DNA of 5,956 bases from Planctomycetales bacterium. GTDB taxonomy: Bacteria; Planctomycetota; Planctomycetia; Isosphaerales; Isosphaeraceae. The position numbers and the translations under genes were made by a program. Every line of letters starts with the position of its first letter. Position 1 is the stretch's first letter. Location of the stretch: the NCBI GenBank assembly GCA_027435495.1, contig DAHZZC010000891.1, positions 1 through 5,956 on the forward strand, in the 5' to 3' direction. Shown in pieces: positions 1 to 5,956 of this stretch. A model generated the notes under the pieces. It was given only the letters and a program-made list of their open reading frames with translations, did no database searches and was not told where the DNA came from.

Positions 1-1
1 C

Positions 2-1018
2 AATGGGCCGAAGAAGATTTACGTCGAGAAATTGGGGCGCATCCAGCGCTCGGAGGTGACCTTTCGAGACAACGAGCACCTCCTCCAGATCATCGACCGA
101 ATCGTCTCTCGCGTCGGACGACGCGTGGACGAAACCTCGCCAATGGTCGACGCCCGGCTCCCTGACGGCTCTCGGTTCAACGCGATCATTCCACCCCTGG
201 CCCTGGACGGGCCGGTCGTCACGATTCGAATGTTCGGCTCCAAGCCGCTTTCGAAGGACGACCTCCTTCGATTCAAGGCGTTCACGCCCGAGATGCTCGA
301 GTTGATGGAAGGCGCCATGAGGGCCCGACTGAACGTTATCATCTCGGGAGGGACCGGCTCAGGAAAAACGACCCTTCTCAATACGCTCTCCAGCTTCATC
401 CAGCACGACCACCGCGTGATCACGATCGAGGACGCCGCCGAATTGCAGCTCCAGCAGGACCACGTTGTTCGCCTGGAAACACGCCCGCCCAACATCGAGG
501 GTCGGGGCGCCGTCACGGCCACCGATCTTGTCAAGAACGCACTCCGAATGCGGCCTGACCGGATCATTATCGGCGAGTGCCGCGGCGCTGAGACGCTTGA
601 CATGATCCAGGCCATGAACACCGGTCACGAAGGCTCGATGACCACCGTCCACGCCAACACCCCGCGCGACGCTCTCAGCCGGCTCGAAACCATGATCAGC
701 ATGGCCGGACTTGAACTGCCGATCCGGGCGCTCCGTTCGCAGTTCGCCTCGGCCGTCGACCTCATCATCCAGGCTAGCCGGCTCCAGGGCGGGCCGCGCA
801 AGGTGACCAGCATCTCGGAGGTCATCGGCATGGAGGGCGACACCATCATCATGCAGGAGATCTTTGCCTTCCGGCAGATCGGTGTCAACGAAGACGGCAG
901 GGCCCATGGGGAGTTCATTGCGACCGGAATCCGGCCCACGTTCATGGAACGGCTCGAATCCGCCGGCTGCCATCTCTCTCCCGATCTATTCCGACAACGC
1001 GTGCTGCTGAGAGACTGA
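2..1018 (+). CDS. cpaF: CpaF/TadA-family Tad pilus assembly ATPase (5' end cut off by window edge)
   Basis: This is the secretion ATPase of a Tad/Flp pilus machine, a cytoplasmic hexameric motor of the type II/IV secretion (VirB11-like) superfamily that drives pilin assembly through TadB/TadC. The reading frame is already open at base 2 (NGPKKIYVEK, a typical CpaF stretch), so the gene starts outside the window and the TTG at 32 is internal. Visible motifs are Walker A GGTGSGKT (nt 347-370), the Asp box around VITIEDAAEL, the Walker B region RPDRIIIGECRGAE (nt 551-592) and the His box GHEGSMTTVHANTPRDAL just after it. The end GEFIATGIRPTFMERLESAG is the usual CpaF C-terminus, so the 3' end is complete. 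The missing part would be the N-terminal domain. tadB and tadC follow on the same strand, which supports the assignment. All motor motifs appear intact. Confidence 0.95.
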   Translation, partial: NGPKKIYVEKLGRIQRSEVTFRDNEHLLQIIDRIVSRVGRRVDETSPMVDARLPDGSRFNAIIPPLALDGPVVTIRMFGSKPLSKDDLLRFKAFTPEMLELMEGAMRARLNVIISGGTGSGKTTLLNTLSSFIQHDHRVITIEDAAELQLQQDHVVRLETRPPNIEGRGAVTATDLVKNALRMRPDRIIIGECRGAETLDMIQAMNTGHEGSMTTVHANTPRDALSRLETMISMAGLELPIRALRSQFASAVDLIIQASRLQGGPRKVTSISEVIGMEGDTIIMQEIFAFRQIGVNEDGRAHGEFIATGIRPTFMERLESAGCHLSPDLFRQRVLLRD

Positions 1019-1044
1019 GAGACTTCGACCCCACTCCATCCCAA

Positions 1045-1075
1045 ATCTTCAATCCAGCACATACAGATTGAAGAT
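1045..1075. repeat. Perfect 10-bp inverted repeat in the cpaF-tadB spacer
   Basis: ATCTTCAATC at 1045-1054 is exactly complementary to GATTGAAGAT at 1066-1075, leaving an 11-base loop. It lies between the cpaF stop (1018) and the tadB start (1108), in a stretch that is about 60 percent A+T (36 of the 60 bases 1041-1100), unlike the GC-rich genes around it. No T-run follows the right arm, so it is not a classical Rho-independent terminator. It could be an mRNA hairpin that sets relative expression of cpaF and tadB, or a dimeric regulator site. The repeat is read directly from sequence; the role is inference. Confidence 0.75.
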
Positions 1076-1095
1076 AAGTCACCTATTGAATATCC

Positions 1096-1100
1096 GCAGG
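1096..1100 (+). promoter_or_regulatory. Weak Shine-Dalgarno of tadB
   Basis: GCAGG ends 7 bases before the TTG at 1108. An in-frame TGA at 1087-1089 excludes longer versions and no ATG, GTG or other TTG lies between, so this site and the TTG define the longest start. The match to the anti-Shine-Dalgarno is partial. Confidence 0.45.
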
Positions 1101-1107
1101 TTATCCC

Positions 1108-2085
1108 TTGAACAATGCCAACCTGATACCGATGCTGGTCGGCCTGGGCGTGATCCTTCTGTTCGGCGCGCTCGGGCTGGTGATGTCGCGTTCGACCGAG
1201 GCGAAGGCCGAGGAGCGGCTTGATGACCTGACCGGGCAGAAAAGGCGAAAGCCCAAGAAGGCGGACCTGTCCTCGGGCATCCTGGCGCGACCTGTCGCCA
1301 TCGATCTCGGCCGGCCGTCGTTCTGGACCCAGTTGATCCCGAACGCGGAAAACCTCAACCTGCTCTACGAACAGGCTGACGTGAACATAAGTTTTCGCCG
1401 ATTTCTCGGGATCGTCGGCGCTCTGGCAGTCGCCGGATTGGTCGTAGGAGTGGTCTTCCACCTCCCGATCTACGTGATACCGATTGGCTCGGTGTTTCTC
1501 GCGGCGATGCCATTTCTCTGGCTGCTCATGAGAAAACGGCGGCGGATTAGCCAGTTCGTCGCCGCGATGCCGGATGCGGTCGAGTTGATTAGTCGGGCTC
1601 TCCGCGCGGGCCACGGGCTGGCCTCGGGTCTCCGACTGGTCGCCGAGGAGATGAAGGGCCCGATCGCTGACGAGTTCAACCGCGTCTTCGAGGAGCAAAA
1701 CCTCGGTATCCCAATCGAAATCGCTCTCCGTAACATGGCCGATCGGATCCCGGTCATGGACGTTCGATTCTTTGTGATCGCCGTGGTTATCCAGCGAGCT
1801 ACCGGCGGCGACCTCGCCGAGGTGCTCGACAAGATTGGACGGCTGATCCGGCAGCGATTCGAGCTTTTCGGTCACGTCAAGGCGCTGACGGCCGAGGGAC
1901 GACTCTCGGGTGCTGTCCTTCTGGCAATGCCGCCGGCCCTGCTCGCGTTCCTCGCCACCGTGAACTACGATTACATTAGTACGCTCTTCACCACGCCGGT
2001 CGGGGTCAAGTTGCTGACTGCCACCGCCGTGCTCCAGGTGGTCGGAGCGTTCGCGATCAAGCAGATCGTTGCGATCAAGGTATGA
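1108..2085 (+). CDS. tadB: TadB-type inner-membrane platform protein (GspF-related)
   Basis: TadB is one of two integral membrane proteins that form the inner-membrane platform of the Tad pilus, working with TadC and the CpaF ATPase. The 325-residue length is normal for the family. Hydrophobic segments are near residues 5-25, 98-117, 121-140, 268-285 and 300-320. Between them lies a cytoplasmic T2SSF-type helical domain, starting FVAAMPDAVELISRALRAG (about 150) and including the conserved QRATGGDLAEVLDKIGRLIRQR (about 229-250). The start is TTG at 1108, because an in-frame stop at 1087 rules out anything longer. An internal ATG at 1132 (residue 9) is the alternative and would trim the first membrane segment only slightly. 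The basic KRRKPKK stretch after segment 1 fits a cytoplasmic position. The gene sits 89 bases after cpaF and 6 bases before tadC. Confidence 0.92.
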   Translation: MNNANLIPMLVGLGVILLFGALGLVMSRSTEAKAEERLDDLTGQKRRKPKKADLSSGILARPVAIDLGRPSFWTQLIPNAENLNLLYEQADVNISFRRFLGIVGALAVAGLVVGVVFHLPIYVIPIGSVFLAAMPFLWLLMRKRRRISQFVAAMPDAVELISRALRAGHGLASGLRLVAEEMKGPIADEFNRVFEEQNLGIPIEIALRNMADRIPVMDVRFFVIAVVIQRATGGDLAEVLDKIGRLIRQRFELFGHVKALTAEGRLSGAVLLAMPPALLAFLATVNYDYISTLFTTPVGVKLLTATAVLQVVGAFAIKQIVAIKV

Positions 2086-2091
2086 TCGTCC

Positions 2092-3042
2092 ATGACAATT
2101 CATCACGATATTTTTATCCCTCTATCTGTTTTTGTCGCGATCACGATCGCGACATGGGTCGCACTGACAGCGGCCTCGTCTCGGCCCCAGCGAGCGGAGG
2201 ACCGCCTGCGCCGACTGATCGAGGGAGTCTCATCACGCGAGGCGACCGAGTCGACCACGGTGCGCCGGCAGGAGGCGTTTCAGGCGAAGGTGACCGAGGC
2301 CGCGCGAAGGCTCGGGCAATCGGTGCGGCCCTCGGATGAGGCCGAAGTTGGGAAGGTCCGGCTGAAGCTTCTCAACGCCGGATATCGACAGGAGAACGCG
2401 GTCACGATCTTCTTTGGGCTGAAGTCCCTAGGGTTGCTCGTTGGTCTGGCGGTCTCGGTCCCGGCCGCCATGATGAATTCGGGCCTCTCGCAGTCGTCAC
2501 TAACCACCATTGTTGCCGCCGCTGCGATCGGGTTTTACCTTCCCGACTTCGCGATCGGCCAGCAGAAAAAGAAGCGGGGCGAGTCGATTTTCCTGAGCCT
2601 TCCCGATGCCCTCGACTTGATGGTCGTCTGCGTGGAGGCTGGCCTGGGCCTTGACGCCGCAATGCGGCGCGTCACCGGCGAGCTGGCCCACTCGGCCCCG
2701 GTCCTATGCGAGGAACTCGCCATTGCTAACTTCCAGCTTCAGATGGGCCGGGCTCGAAAGGACGTCCTTCGCGACCTGGGAACGCGCACCGGTGTCGACG
2801 ATGTCCGCGCGCTCGCTGCTGTGATCATCCAGGCCGAGCGGTTTGGAACCAGTATCGGCTCGGCACTCCGCGTCCAGTCCGATGCGATGCGGCTCCGTCG
2901 CCGTCAGCTCGCCGAGGAAAAGGCCGCCAAGACGGCGGTCAAGATCATGATCCCGCTGATTCTCTTCATCTTCCCGGGCGTCTTCGTGGTGCTCGTCGGA
3001 CCGGCGGGCATTCAGATGTACGAGATGATGCTCAAGAAATAG
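2092..3042 (+). CDS. tadC: TadC-type inner-membrane platform protein (GspF-related)
   Basis: TadC is the second platform protein of the Tad pilus machine, predicted to pair with TadB in the inner membrane. The 316 residues carry hydrophobic segments near 8-28, 105-127, 136-155 and 284-304. The T2SSF domain has the signature SLPDALDLMVVCVEAGLGLD (about 169-188), then QAERFGTSIGSALRVQSDAM (247-266), RRRQLAEEKAAK and a final membrane helix with FPGVFVVLVGPA, all typical of TadC. The ATG at 2092 lies 6 bases after the tadB stop. Another ATG at 2082 overlaps that stop but is in a different frame and gives only an 85-residue shadow. The Shine-Dalgarno is poor (AAGG at 2077-2080, 11 bases away), so translational coupling to tadB is likely. 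No TadD-like TPR gene follows, although tadD often does in other Tad loci. Confidence 0.93.
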   Translation: MTIHHDIFIPLSVFVAITIATWVALTAASSRPQRAEDRLRRLIEGVSSREATESTTVRRQEAFQAKVTEAARRLGQSVRPSDEAEVGKVRLKLLNAGYRQENAVTIFFGLKSLGLLVGLAVSVPAAMMNSGLSQSSLTTIVAAAAIGFYLPDFAIGQQKKKRGESIFLSLPDALDLMVVCVEAGLGLDAAMRRVTGELAHSAPVLCEELAIANFQLQMGRARKDVLRDLGTRTGVDDVRALAAVIIQAERFGTSIGSALRVQSDAMRLRRRQLAEEKAAKTAVKIMIPLILFIFPGVFVVLVGPAGIQMYEMMLKK

Positions 3043-3108
3043 CCGATGATAACCAGCACGGAGACCCCCCGCCACGACATTCCCTGATCCCTCCCGCCTG
3101 CCTCGCTT

Positions 3109-3119
3109 GGAGAGAAGGA
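3109..3119 (+). promoter_or_regulatory. Shine-Dalgarno of the small membrane gene
   Basis: A purine-rich run with GGAG (3109-3112) and AAGGA (3115-3119) ends 7 bases before the ATG at 3127. This is the best ribosome binding site on the + strand of the window and supports translation of the short gene that follows. Confidence 0.7.
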
Positions 3120-3126
3120 CCGTCCC

Positions 3127-3468
3127 ATGTCCAAGCAAGTGATTGTGCTCGCCCCAGACATCCACCCTGACCGTCCCCGGCGGAAGTTCCTTCCCATCCT
3201 TTCGCTGTTTGTTGCCTCATCGCTGCTGGCACCAATTGTCTTTGATGCCGCCGCTCTCTGTTACGGACATTGGCGCGATCTGCTCGGATCGCCTGTCGAC
3301 ATTCGAACTCCTACGCTCGATGCGATCGGTGAGCGGGTTGCCGAGGTCCGCGAGGATGTGAAATATCACATCTCATCGCGTTTTCATCGCGTGCCCTGGA
3401 ATCCTCGCGTCGTCCTGATGATCGCCGTTGCGGTGATGCTTGTGGCGATCATGATGCTCCGGCTCTGA
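3127..3468 (+). CDS. Small two-helix membrane protein of unknown function
   Basis: I do not recognise this 113-residue protein. It has a polar N-terminus ending in PRRK (17-20), a hydrophobic segment at about 21-46, a mixed and partly charged middle (about 47-93, including LDAIGERVAEVREDVKYHI, likely helical) and a second hydrophobic segment at about 94-111 ending in MMLRL. The basic residues before the first helix suggest a cytoplasmic N-terminus, a middle region outside the membrane and a very short C-terminus. The strong Shine-Dalgarno 7 bases before the ATG supports it as real. It follows tadC by 84 bases on the same strand with no obvious terminator between, so it may be co-transcribed with the Tad genes and could be an accessory of that machine, but this rests on position alone. 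It is not a pilin: there is no prepilin cleavage motif followed by a hydrophobic helix. Confidence 0.7.
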   Translation: MSKQVIVLAPDIHPDRPRRKFLPILSLFVASSLLAPIVFDAAALCYGHWRDLLGSPVDIRTPTLDAIGERVAEVREDVKYHISSRFHRVPWNPRVVLMIAVAVMLVAIMMLRL

Positions 3469-3471
3469 GTC

Positions 3472-3591
3472 CAACGCTTCGAAGAAGGCATGGACAAACT
3501 GGATCGCCATCGCACCCTCGCCGACCGCCGAAGCCACCCGCCTGGTCGCCCCATCGCGGACTATTGGAGGCGCGGGGGGGACGCCGGCCGG
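3472..3591 (-). pseudogene. Remnant of the C-terminus of a thioredoxin-reductase-like flavoprotein
   Basis: Read on the - strand, bases 3561 down to 3472 encode VRDGATRRVASAVGEGAMAI followed by QFVHAFFEAL. Thioredoxin-reductase-like FAD/NAD(P) oxidoreductases end with a FAD-contacting GVFAAGDVR segment, then a KRVASAVGEGxxA helix and a FVHxYL-like tail. The same order is seen here, with GV at about residue 7 of the small frame and a degraded PPAPPI where FAAGD is expected. Such enzymes are usually about 300 residues or more; nothing upstream resembles the rest, because the intact alcohol dehydrogenase ends at 3629. The frame also runs on past the expected end, antisense into the last bases of the small membrane gene, so the native stop is gone. 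A 7-G run at 3574-3580 sits in the degraded part. Most likely a deletion remnant; a chance match is the alternative. Confidence 0.55.
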
Positions 3592-3628
3592 GAAAGGAAT
3601 CATGCACCGACCGGCGCCCTCGACCTGA

Positions 3629-4798
3629 TCACGGTTTGAGGACGACCTTCAGGCACTCGTCCTGCTTGTCGCAGAACATTTGATAGGCCTCGGGCGCCCG
3701 GTCCAGGGGGAGTCGATGGGTGATGATGAAGCTCGGATCGATCTCTCCCTTCTGAATTCGATCGAGCAGCGGCTTCATGTACCGCTGGACGTGGGTCTGC
3801 CCGGTCTTCATCGTCAGCGCCCGGTTCATGAACGAGCCCATCGGGAACTTGTCGATGAGACCACCGAAGACGCCAGGAACCGAGACGATCCCGCCGTTCC
3901 GGCAGGCCATAATTGCCTCGCGGAGCGCGATCGGTCGGCCGGTCTCCGACATCATTGCCTGTTTGATCCGGTCGAAGGCGTAGGTGGCTCCCGAACCGTG
4001 CGCCTCCAGGCCGACGGCGTCAATGACCGCGTCAGGCCCGCGCCCGCCAGTCATCTCAAGCAGGTTCTCGTAGACATCTTGGTCTTCATAGTTGATGGTC
4101 TCGGCACCGGCACGGTCGCGGGCGATCCGGAGTCGGTAGCGGAATCGGTCGATACCGATGACTCGCTCGGCGCCCAGCAGGTAGGCGCTCTTGATCGCGA
4201 ACTGCCCGACCGGCCCGCATCCCCAAACCGCAACGACATCCCCCGGCTTGATCTCGCAGGCCTCGGCGGCCATGTAACCAGTCGGCAGGATGTCGGAAAG
4301 GAACAAAACCTGATCGTCTGTGAGTCCATCGGGGATTTTGATCGGGCCGACATCGGCATAGGGTACGCGGGCGTACTCGGCCTGGCCGCCGGCGAATCCG
4401 CCGGTCAGGTGCGAATAGCCGAAGATGCCAGCCGCGGAATGTCCAAAGAGCTTCTCGGCCATCCAGGCGTTGGGGTTCGAATTCTCGCAGAGCGAATACA
4501 TCTGTCGCTCGCATTGCAGACATCCGCCGCAGGCGATCGGGAACGGTACGACGACACGATCGCCCACCGAGAGATTTTTGACCTTTGGCCCCACCTCGAC
4601 GACCTCGCCCATGAACTCATGGCCGAGGATGTCGCCGGAGTGCATCGTCGGCATGAAGCCGTTGTAGAGATGCAGGTCCGATCCACAGATCGCCGTCGAG
4701 GTGATCCGAACGATCGCGTCGCGGGCGTTGAGGATTCCTGGGTCGGGGACGCGGTCAACCCGCACTTTTCCCGTCGAAATCCAGCAATTCGCTTTCAA
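3629..4798 (-). CDS. Zinc-dependent alcohol dehydrogenase, formaldehyde-dehydrogenase-like
   Basis: A medium-chain dehydrogenase/reductase expected to oxidise an alcohol or aldehyde adduct with NAD+ in the cytoplasm; the substrate cannot be read from sequence. The 389 residues show the catalytic zinc site Cys38 (in ICGSDLH), His60-Glu61 (in GHEFMGEV) and Asp169 (in FLSDILPTGY), matching the Cys/His/Asp pattern of glutathione-independent formaldehyde dehydrogenase. The structural zinc cysteines are 90, 93, 96 and 104. The Rossmann fold has GCGPVG at 193-198 and Asp217 after the second strand, which favours NAD+ over NADP+. The insert around 265-295 (AHGSGATYAFDRIKQAMM) also fits the formaldehyde-dehydrogenase-like branch. 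The start is TTG at 4798-4796, set by AAGGAG 7 bases upstream. It lies 39 bases after the SRPBCC gene on the same strand, probably one operon. All key residues are present. Confidence 0.92.
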   Translation of the reverse strand: MKANCWISTGKVRVDRVPDPGILNARDAIVRITSTAICGSDLHLYNGFMPTMHSGDILGHEFMGEVVEVGPKVKNLSVGDRVVVPFPIACGGCLQCERQMYSLCENSNPNAWMAEKLFGHSAAGIFGYSHLTGGFAGGQAEYARVPYADVGPIKIPDGLTDDQVLFLSDILPTGYMAAEACEIKPGDVVAVWGCGPVGQFAIKSAYLLGAERVIGIDRFRYRLRIARDRAGAETINYEDQDVYENLLEMTGGRGPDAVIDAVGLEAHGSGATYAFDRIKQAMMSETGRPIALREAIMACRNGGIVSVPGVFGGLIDKFPMGSFMNRALTMKTGQTHVQRYMKPLLDRIQKGEIDPSFIITHRLPLDRAPEAYQMFCDKQDECLKVVLKP

Positions 4799-4805
4799 GG
4801 TTCGT

Positions 4806-4811
4806 CTCCTT
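4806..4811 (-). promoter_or_regulatory. Strong Shine-Dalgarno deciding the TTG start of the dehydrogenase
   Basis: On the - strand AAGGAG ends 7 bases before the TTG at 4798-4796. MKANCWIS is the usual kind of N-terminus for this family, so the motif and the protein agree on a non-ATG start. A second TTG a little upstream is out of frame. Confidence 0.8.
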
Positions 4812-4837
4812 CAAGGTGATGGAATTGCGGACCGAAT

Positions 4838-5884
4838 TCAATCCTCGAGCGCGGGCCAGTCGACCGGGAGATTGGCCGGTGGCTGGGCCGGCCGCTGCCA
4901 GTAGCGCCCGCGGTGCCCGAGCGACCCTTCGGAGACGAGGACCTCGCCGGTCTCGATCACCTGCTTGAAGGCACGGAGGTCGTCGTAGATCTGCTGGTCG
5001 GCCGACTCACCGAAGAGCCAGGCGATGGCGGCCCCAATCGCACCGCCGATCGGGCTGTATCGCAACTCAACGTGGACCTCAGTCCCCCGTCCGCCTGGCG
5101 CCTTGACGAAGCGGACTGAGCCCGCATTGTCCACCTGAGAGCCCTCGACCGACTTCCAGGCGATCCGATCGTTGGGCCGGTCCTCGACAGTCTGAGCCTC
5201 CCACTCGACCGACATCCCGGCGGGCGCCCGGGTCCGCCAACGTGTCCGGTCGTCGCCGATCTCCTCGACCGACTCAAGATGCTGCATGAACCGGGGCAGG
5301 TTTCGGACATCGCGCCAGAAGGCATAGACCTCCTTGACGGGTCGATTGACGGTGATGGCCTTCCGAACGTGGACCTCGCGAAGGCCCAAGCCGCCTGCCG
5401 AGGCGAGCGGCCCGGACGTCTCCCTGAGGCGGACGGCCTCGTAGATGTCGGCGGCGGTGACCCCGATCACGGCGAGGGTTGCCGCGGCGAGCCGGTCCTT
5501 CTCTGTTTCGTCCGAGGCCATCGCCGAGCCGAGAAGGGCCAGGTCCATGACGTCGCCAGCGGCTCGGGCCCAGACCCATCCCCCCGGGCGGCGTGACGAA
5601 AGGATTCCGACGCCGCTTGCCAGCTCGCGCAGGCCGAGGAGTCGCATCAGGGCGCAATTTCTGGTATCATCCGCGATGCCGATGAAACGGGCGACGCCGC
5701 GCGGAGCCAGGAGCTGGGAGAGCCCCAGCCCGATGCTGAACCATCCCAGCCCGCGGGCGAGCCCGTCGGCAGTCGGATGTTCGTGAGTCATCCGATGGGA
5801 GTGCGAGCGTACGTGCGCAGCGAGTGGAGCCACGCTGGCCGTCGGGCCGACAGATCGACCCGAGATCGCATTGGACATGGTCAT
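4838..5884 (-). CDS. SRPBCC-domain protein with N-terminal DUF4267-like membrane region
   Basis: A 348-residue two-part protein. After a polar, His-rich leader (about 1-40) come several hydrophobic helices (about 44-70, 82-95, 103-122 and 131-147; LGWFSIGLGLSQLLAPRGVA is characteristic), resembling DUF4267-like membrane regions. Residues about 171-316 form a START/SRPBCC (polyketide cyclase/dehydrase, Coq10-like) domain: VRKAITVNRPVKEVYAFWRD, then NLPRFMQHLESVEEI, VEWEAQTVEDRPNDRIAWKS and a final helix DDLRAFKQVIETGE. SRPBCC folds bind hydrophobic ligands in a deep pocket; no catalytic residues can be assigned. The tail (HRGRYWQRPAQPPA) is proline-rich and probably disordered. The ATG at 5884 is backed by GGAG 8 bases upstream; Met3 is a close alternative. 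It precedes the zinc alcohol dehydrogenase by 39 bases, a pairing I recall from other bacteria. The joint function is unknown to me. Confidence 0.85.
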   Translation of the reverse strand: MTMSNAISGRSVGPTASVAPLAAHVRSHSHRMTHEHPTADGLARGLGWFSIGLGLSQLLAPRGVARFIGIADDTRNCALMRLLGLRELASGVGILSSRRPGGWVWARAAGDVMDLALLGSAMASDETEKDRLAAATLAVIGVTAADIYEAVRLRETSGPLASAGGLGLREVHVRKAITVNRPVKEVYAFWRDVRNLPRFMQHLESVEEIGDDRTRWRTRAPAGMSVEWEAQTVEDRPNDRIAWKSVEGSQVDNAGSVRFVKAPGGRGTEVHVELRYSPIGGAIGAAIAWLFGESADQQIYDDLRAFKQVIETGEVLVSEGSLGHRGRYWQRPAQPPANLPVDWPALED

Positions 5885-5892
5885 GCAGTAGT

Positions 5893-5896
5893 CTCC
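5893..5896 (-). promoter_or_regulatory. Shine-Dalgarno of the SRPBCC gene
   Basis: GGAG on the - strand ends 8 bases before the ATG at 5884-5882. It favours that start over the Met codon two codons further in. No convincing -35/-10 pair was seen in the remaining 60 bases upstream. Confidence 0.55.
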
Positions 5897-5911
5897 GAGG
5901 CCGAATCATCC

Positions 5912-5930
5912 CGGCGGCTCGGGCCCGCCG
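5912..5930. repeat. Short GC-rich inverted repeat upstream of the SRPBCC gene
   Basis: CGGCGG (5912-5917) and CCGCCG (5925-5930) are complementary with a 7-base loop. It lies about 28 bases upstream of the SRPBCC start, in its leader region. There is no T-run on either side. In DNA this GC-rich a 6-bp match can arise by chance, so any role is speculative. Confidence 0.3.
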
Positions 5931-5956
5931 AACCGCTCGACGGTCGAGTTACCGCG

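Noticed and set aside
32..1018. TTG at 32 as the true start of the ATPase
   Set aside because: The frame is open and conserved (NGPKKIYVEK) back to base 2, and a CpaF protein needs a longer N-terminal region, so the gene is simply cut by the window edge.
1068..1096. Possible promoter, TTGAAG at 1068 and TATCCG at 1091, before tadB
   Set aside because: The -10 match is poor, the -35 lies inside the right arm of the inverted repeat, and the implied transcript would start only a few bases before the TTG.
625..2106. A 493-codon open frame on the - strand antisense to cpaF and tadB
   Set aside because: It is the shadow of two well-recognised genes in GC-rich DNA. The translation is highly charged and low in hydrophobic residues, with no domain or sensible ribosome binding site, and it crosses the cpaF-tadB spacer.
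2082..2339. Alternative ATG overlapping the tadB stop, with an 85-codon frame
   Set aside because: It is out of frame with tadC and gives a low-complexity product. The tadC frame from 2092 has the expected N-terminal membrane segment.
3469..3628. Bidirectional terminator between the convergent genes
   Set aside because: Only short GC matches such as GGCG/CGCC around 3570-3585 are present, with no T-run on either strand.
3680..4819. A 379-codon open frame on the + strand antisense to the alcohol dehydrogenase
   Set aside because: The opposite strand encodes a dehydrogenase with all zinc and NAD motifs intact. The antisense translation is rich in Arg, Asp and Gly with no recognisable domain, as expected from codon bias.

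Overview
This GC-rich window carries two oppositely oriented gene groups that converge near position 3470-3630. TTG start codons, a compact cpaF-tadB-tadC set and the alcohol dehydrogenase/SRPBCC pair together suggest a Planctomycetota bacterium, perhaps Isosphaerales-like. That assignment is inference from style and gene content, not from a marker gene.

Left half, + strand (2-3468): the 3' part of a CpaF/TadA-type secretion ATPase, then TadB and TadC, the two inner-membrane platform proteins of a Tad (Flp pilus, type IVc) machine. A small two-helix membrane protein of unknown function follows. Between cpaF and tadB is an AT-richer 89-base spacer holding a perfect 10-bp inverted repeat with an 11-base loop. 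tadB and tadC are separated by only 6 bases and are surely co-transcribed. The ATPase would power pilin assembly through the TadB/TadC platform. No pilin, prepilin peptidase, secretin or TadD-like TPR gene is visible here, so those parts must lie upstream of the window or elsewhere.

Convergence zone (3469-3628): no intact gene. On the - strand it encodes about 30 residues that look like the C-terminal FAD/NAD(P)-binding end of a thioredoxin-reductase-like flavoprotein, with nothing recognisable before them. This is most likely a gene remnant.

Right half, - strand (5884 down to 3629): an SRPBCC-domain protein with an N-terminal membrane-helix (DUF4267-like) region, followed 39 bases later by a zinc-dependent, formaldehyde-dehydrogenase-like alcohol dehydrogenase with a strong Shine-Dalgarno and a TTG start. 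The two probably form an operon. The thioredoxin-reductase remnant lies directly downstream on the same strand and may once have been its third gene.

No rRNA, tRNA, CRISPR array, insertion sequence or convincing Rho-independent terminator was seen. No clearly novel system is evident. The best leads are the flavoprotein remnant, the cpaF-tadB hairpin and the small membrane gene after tadC.
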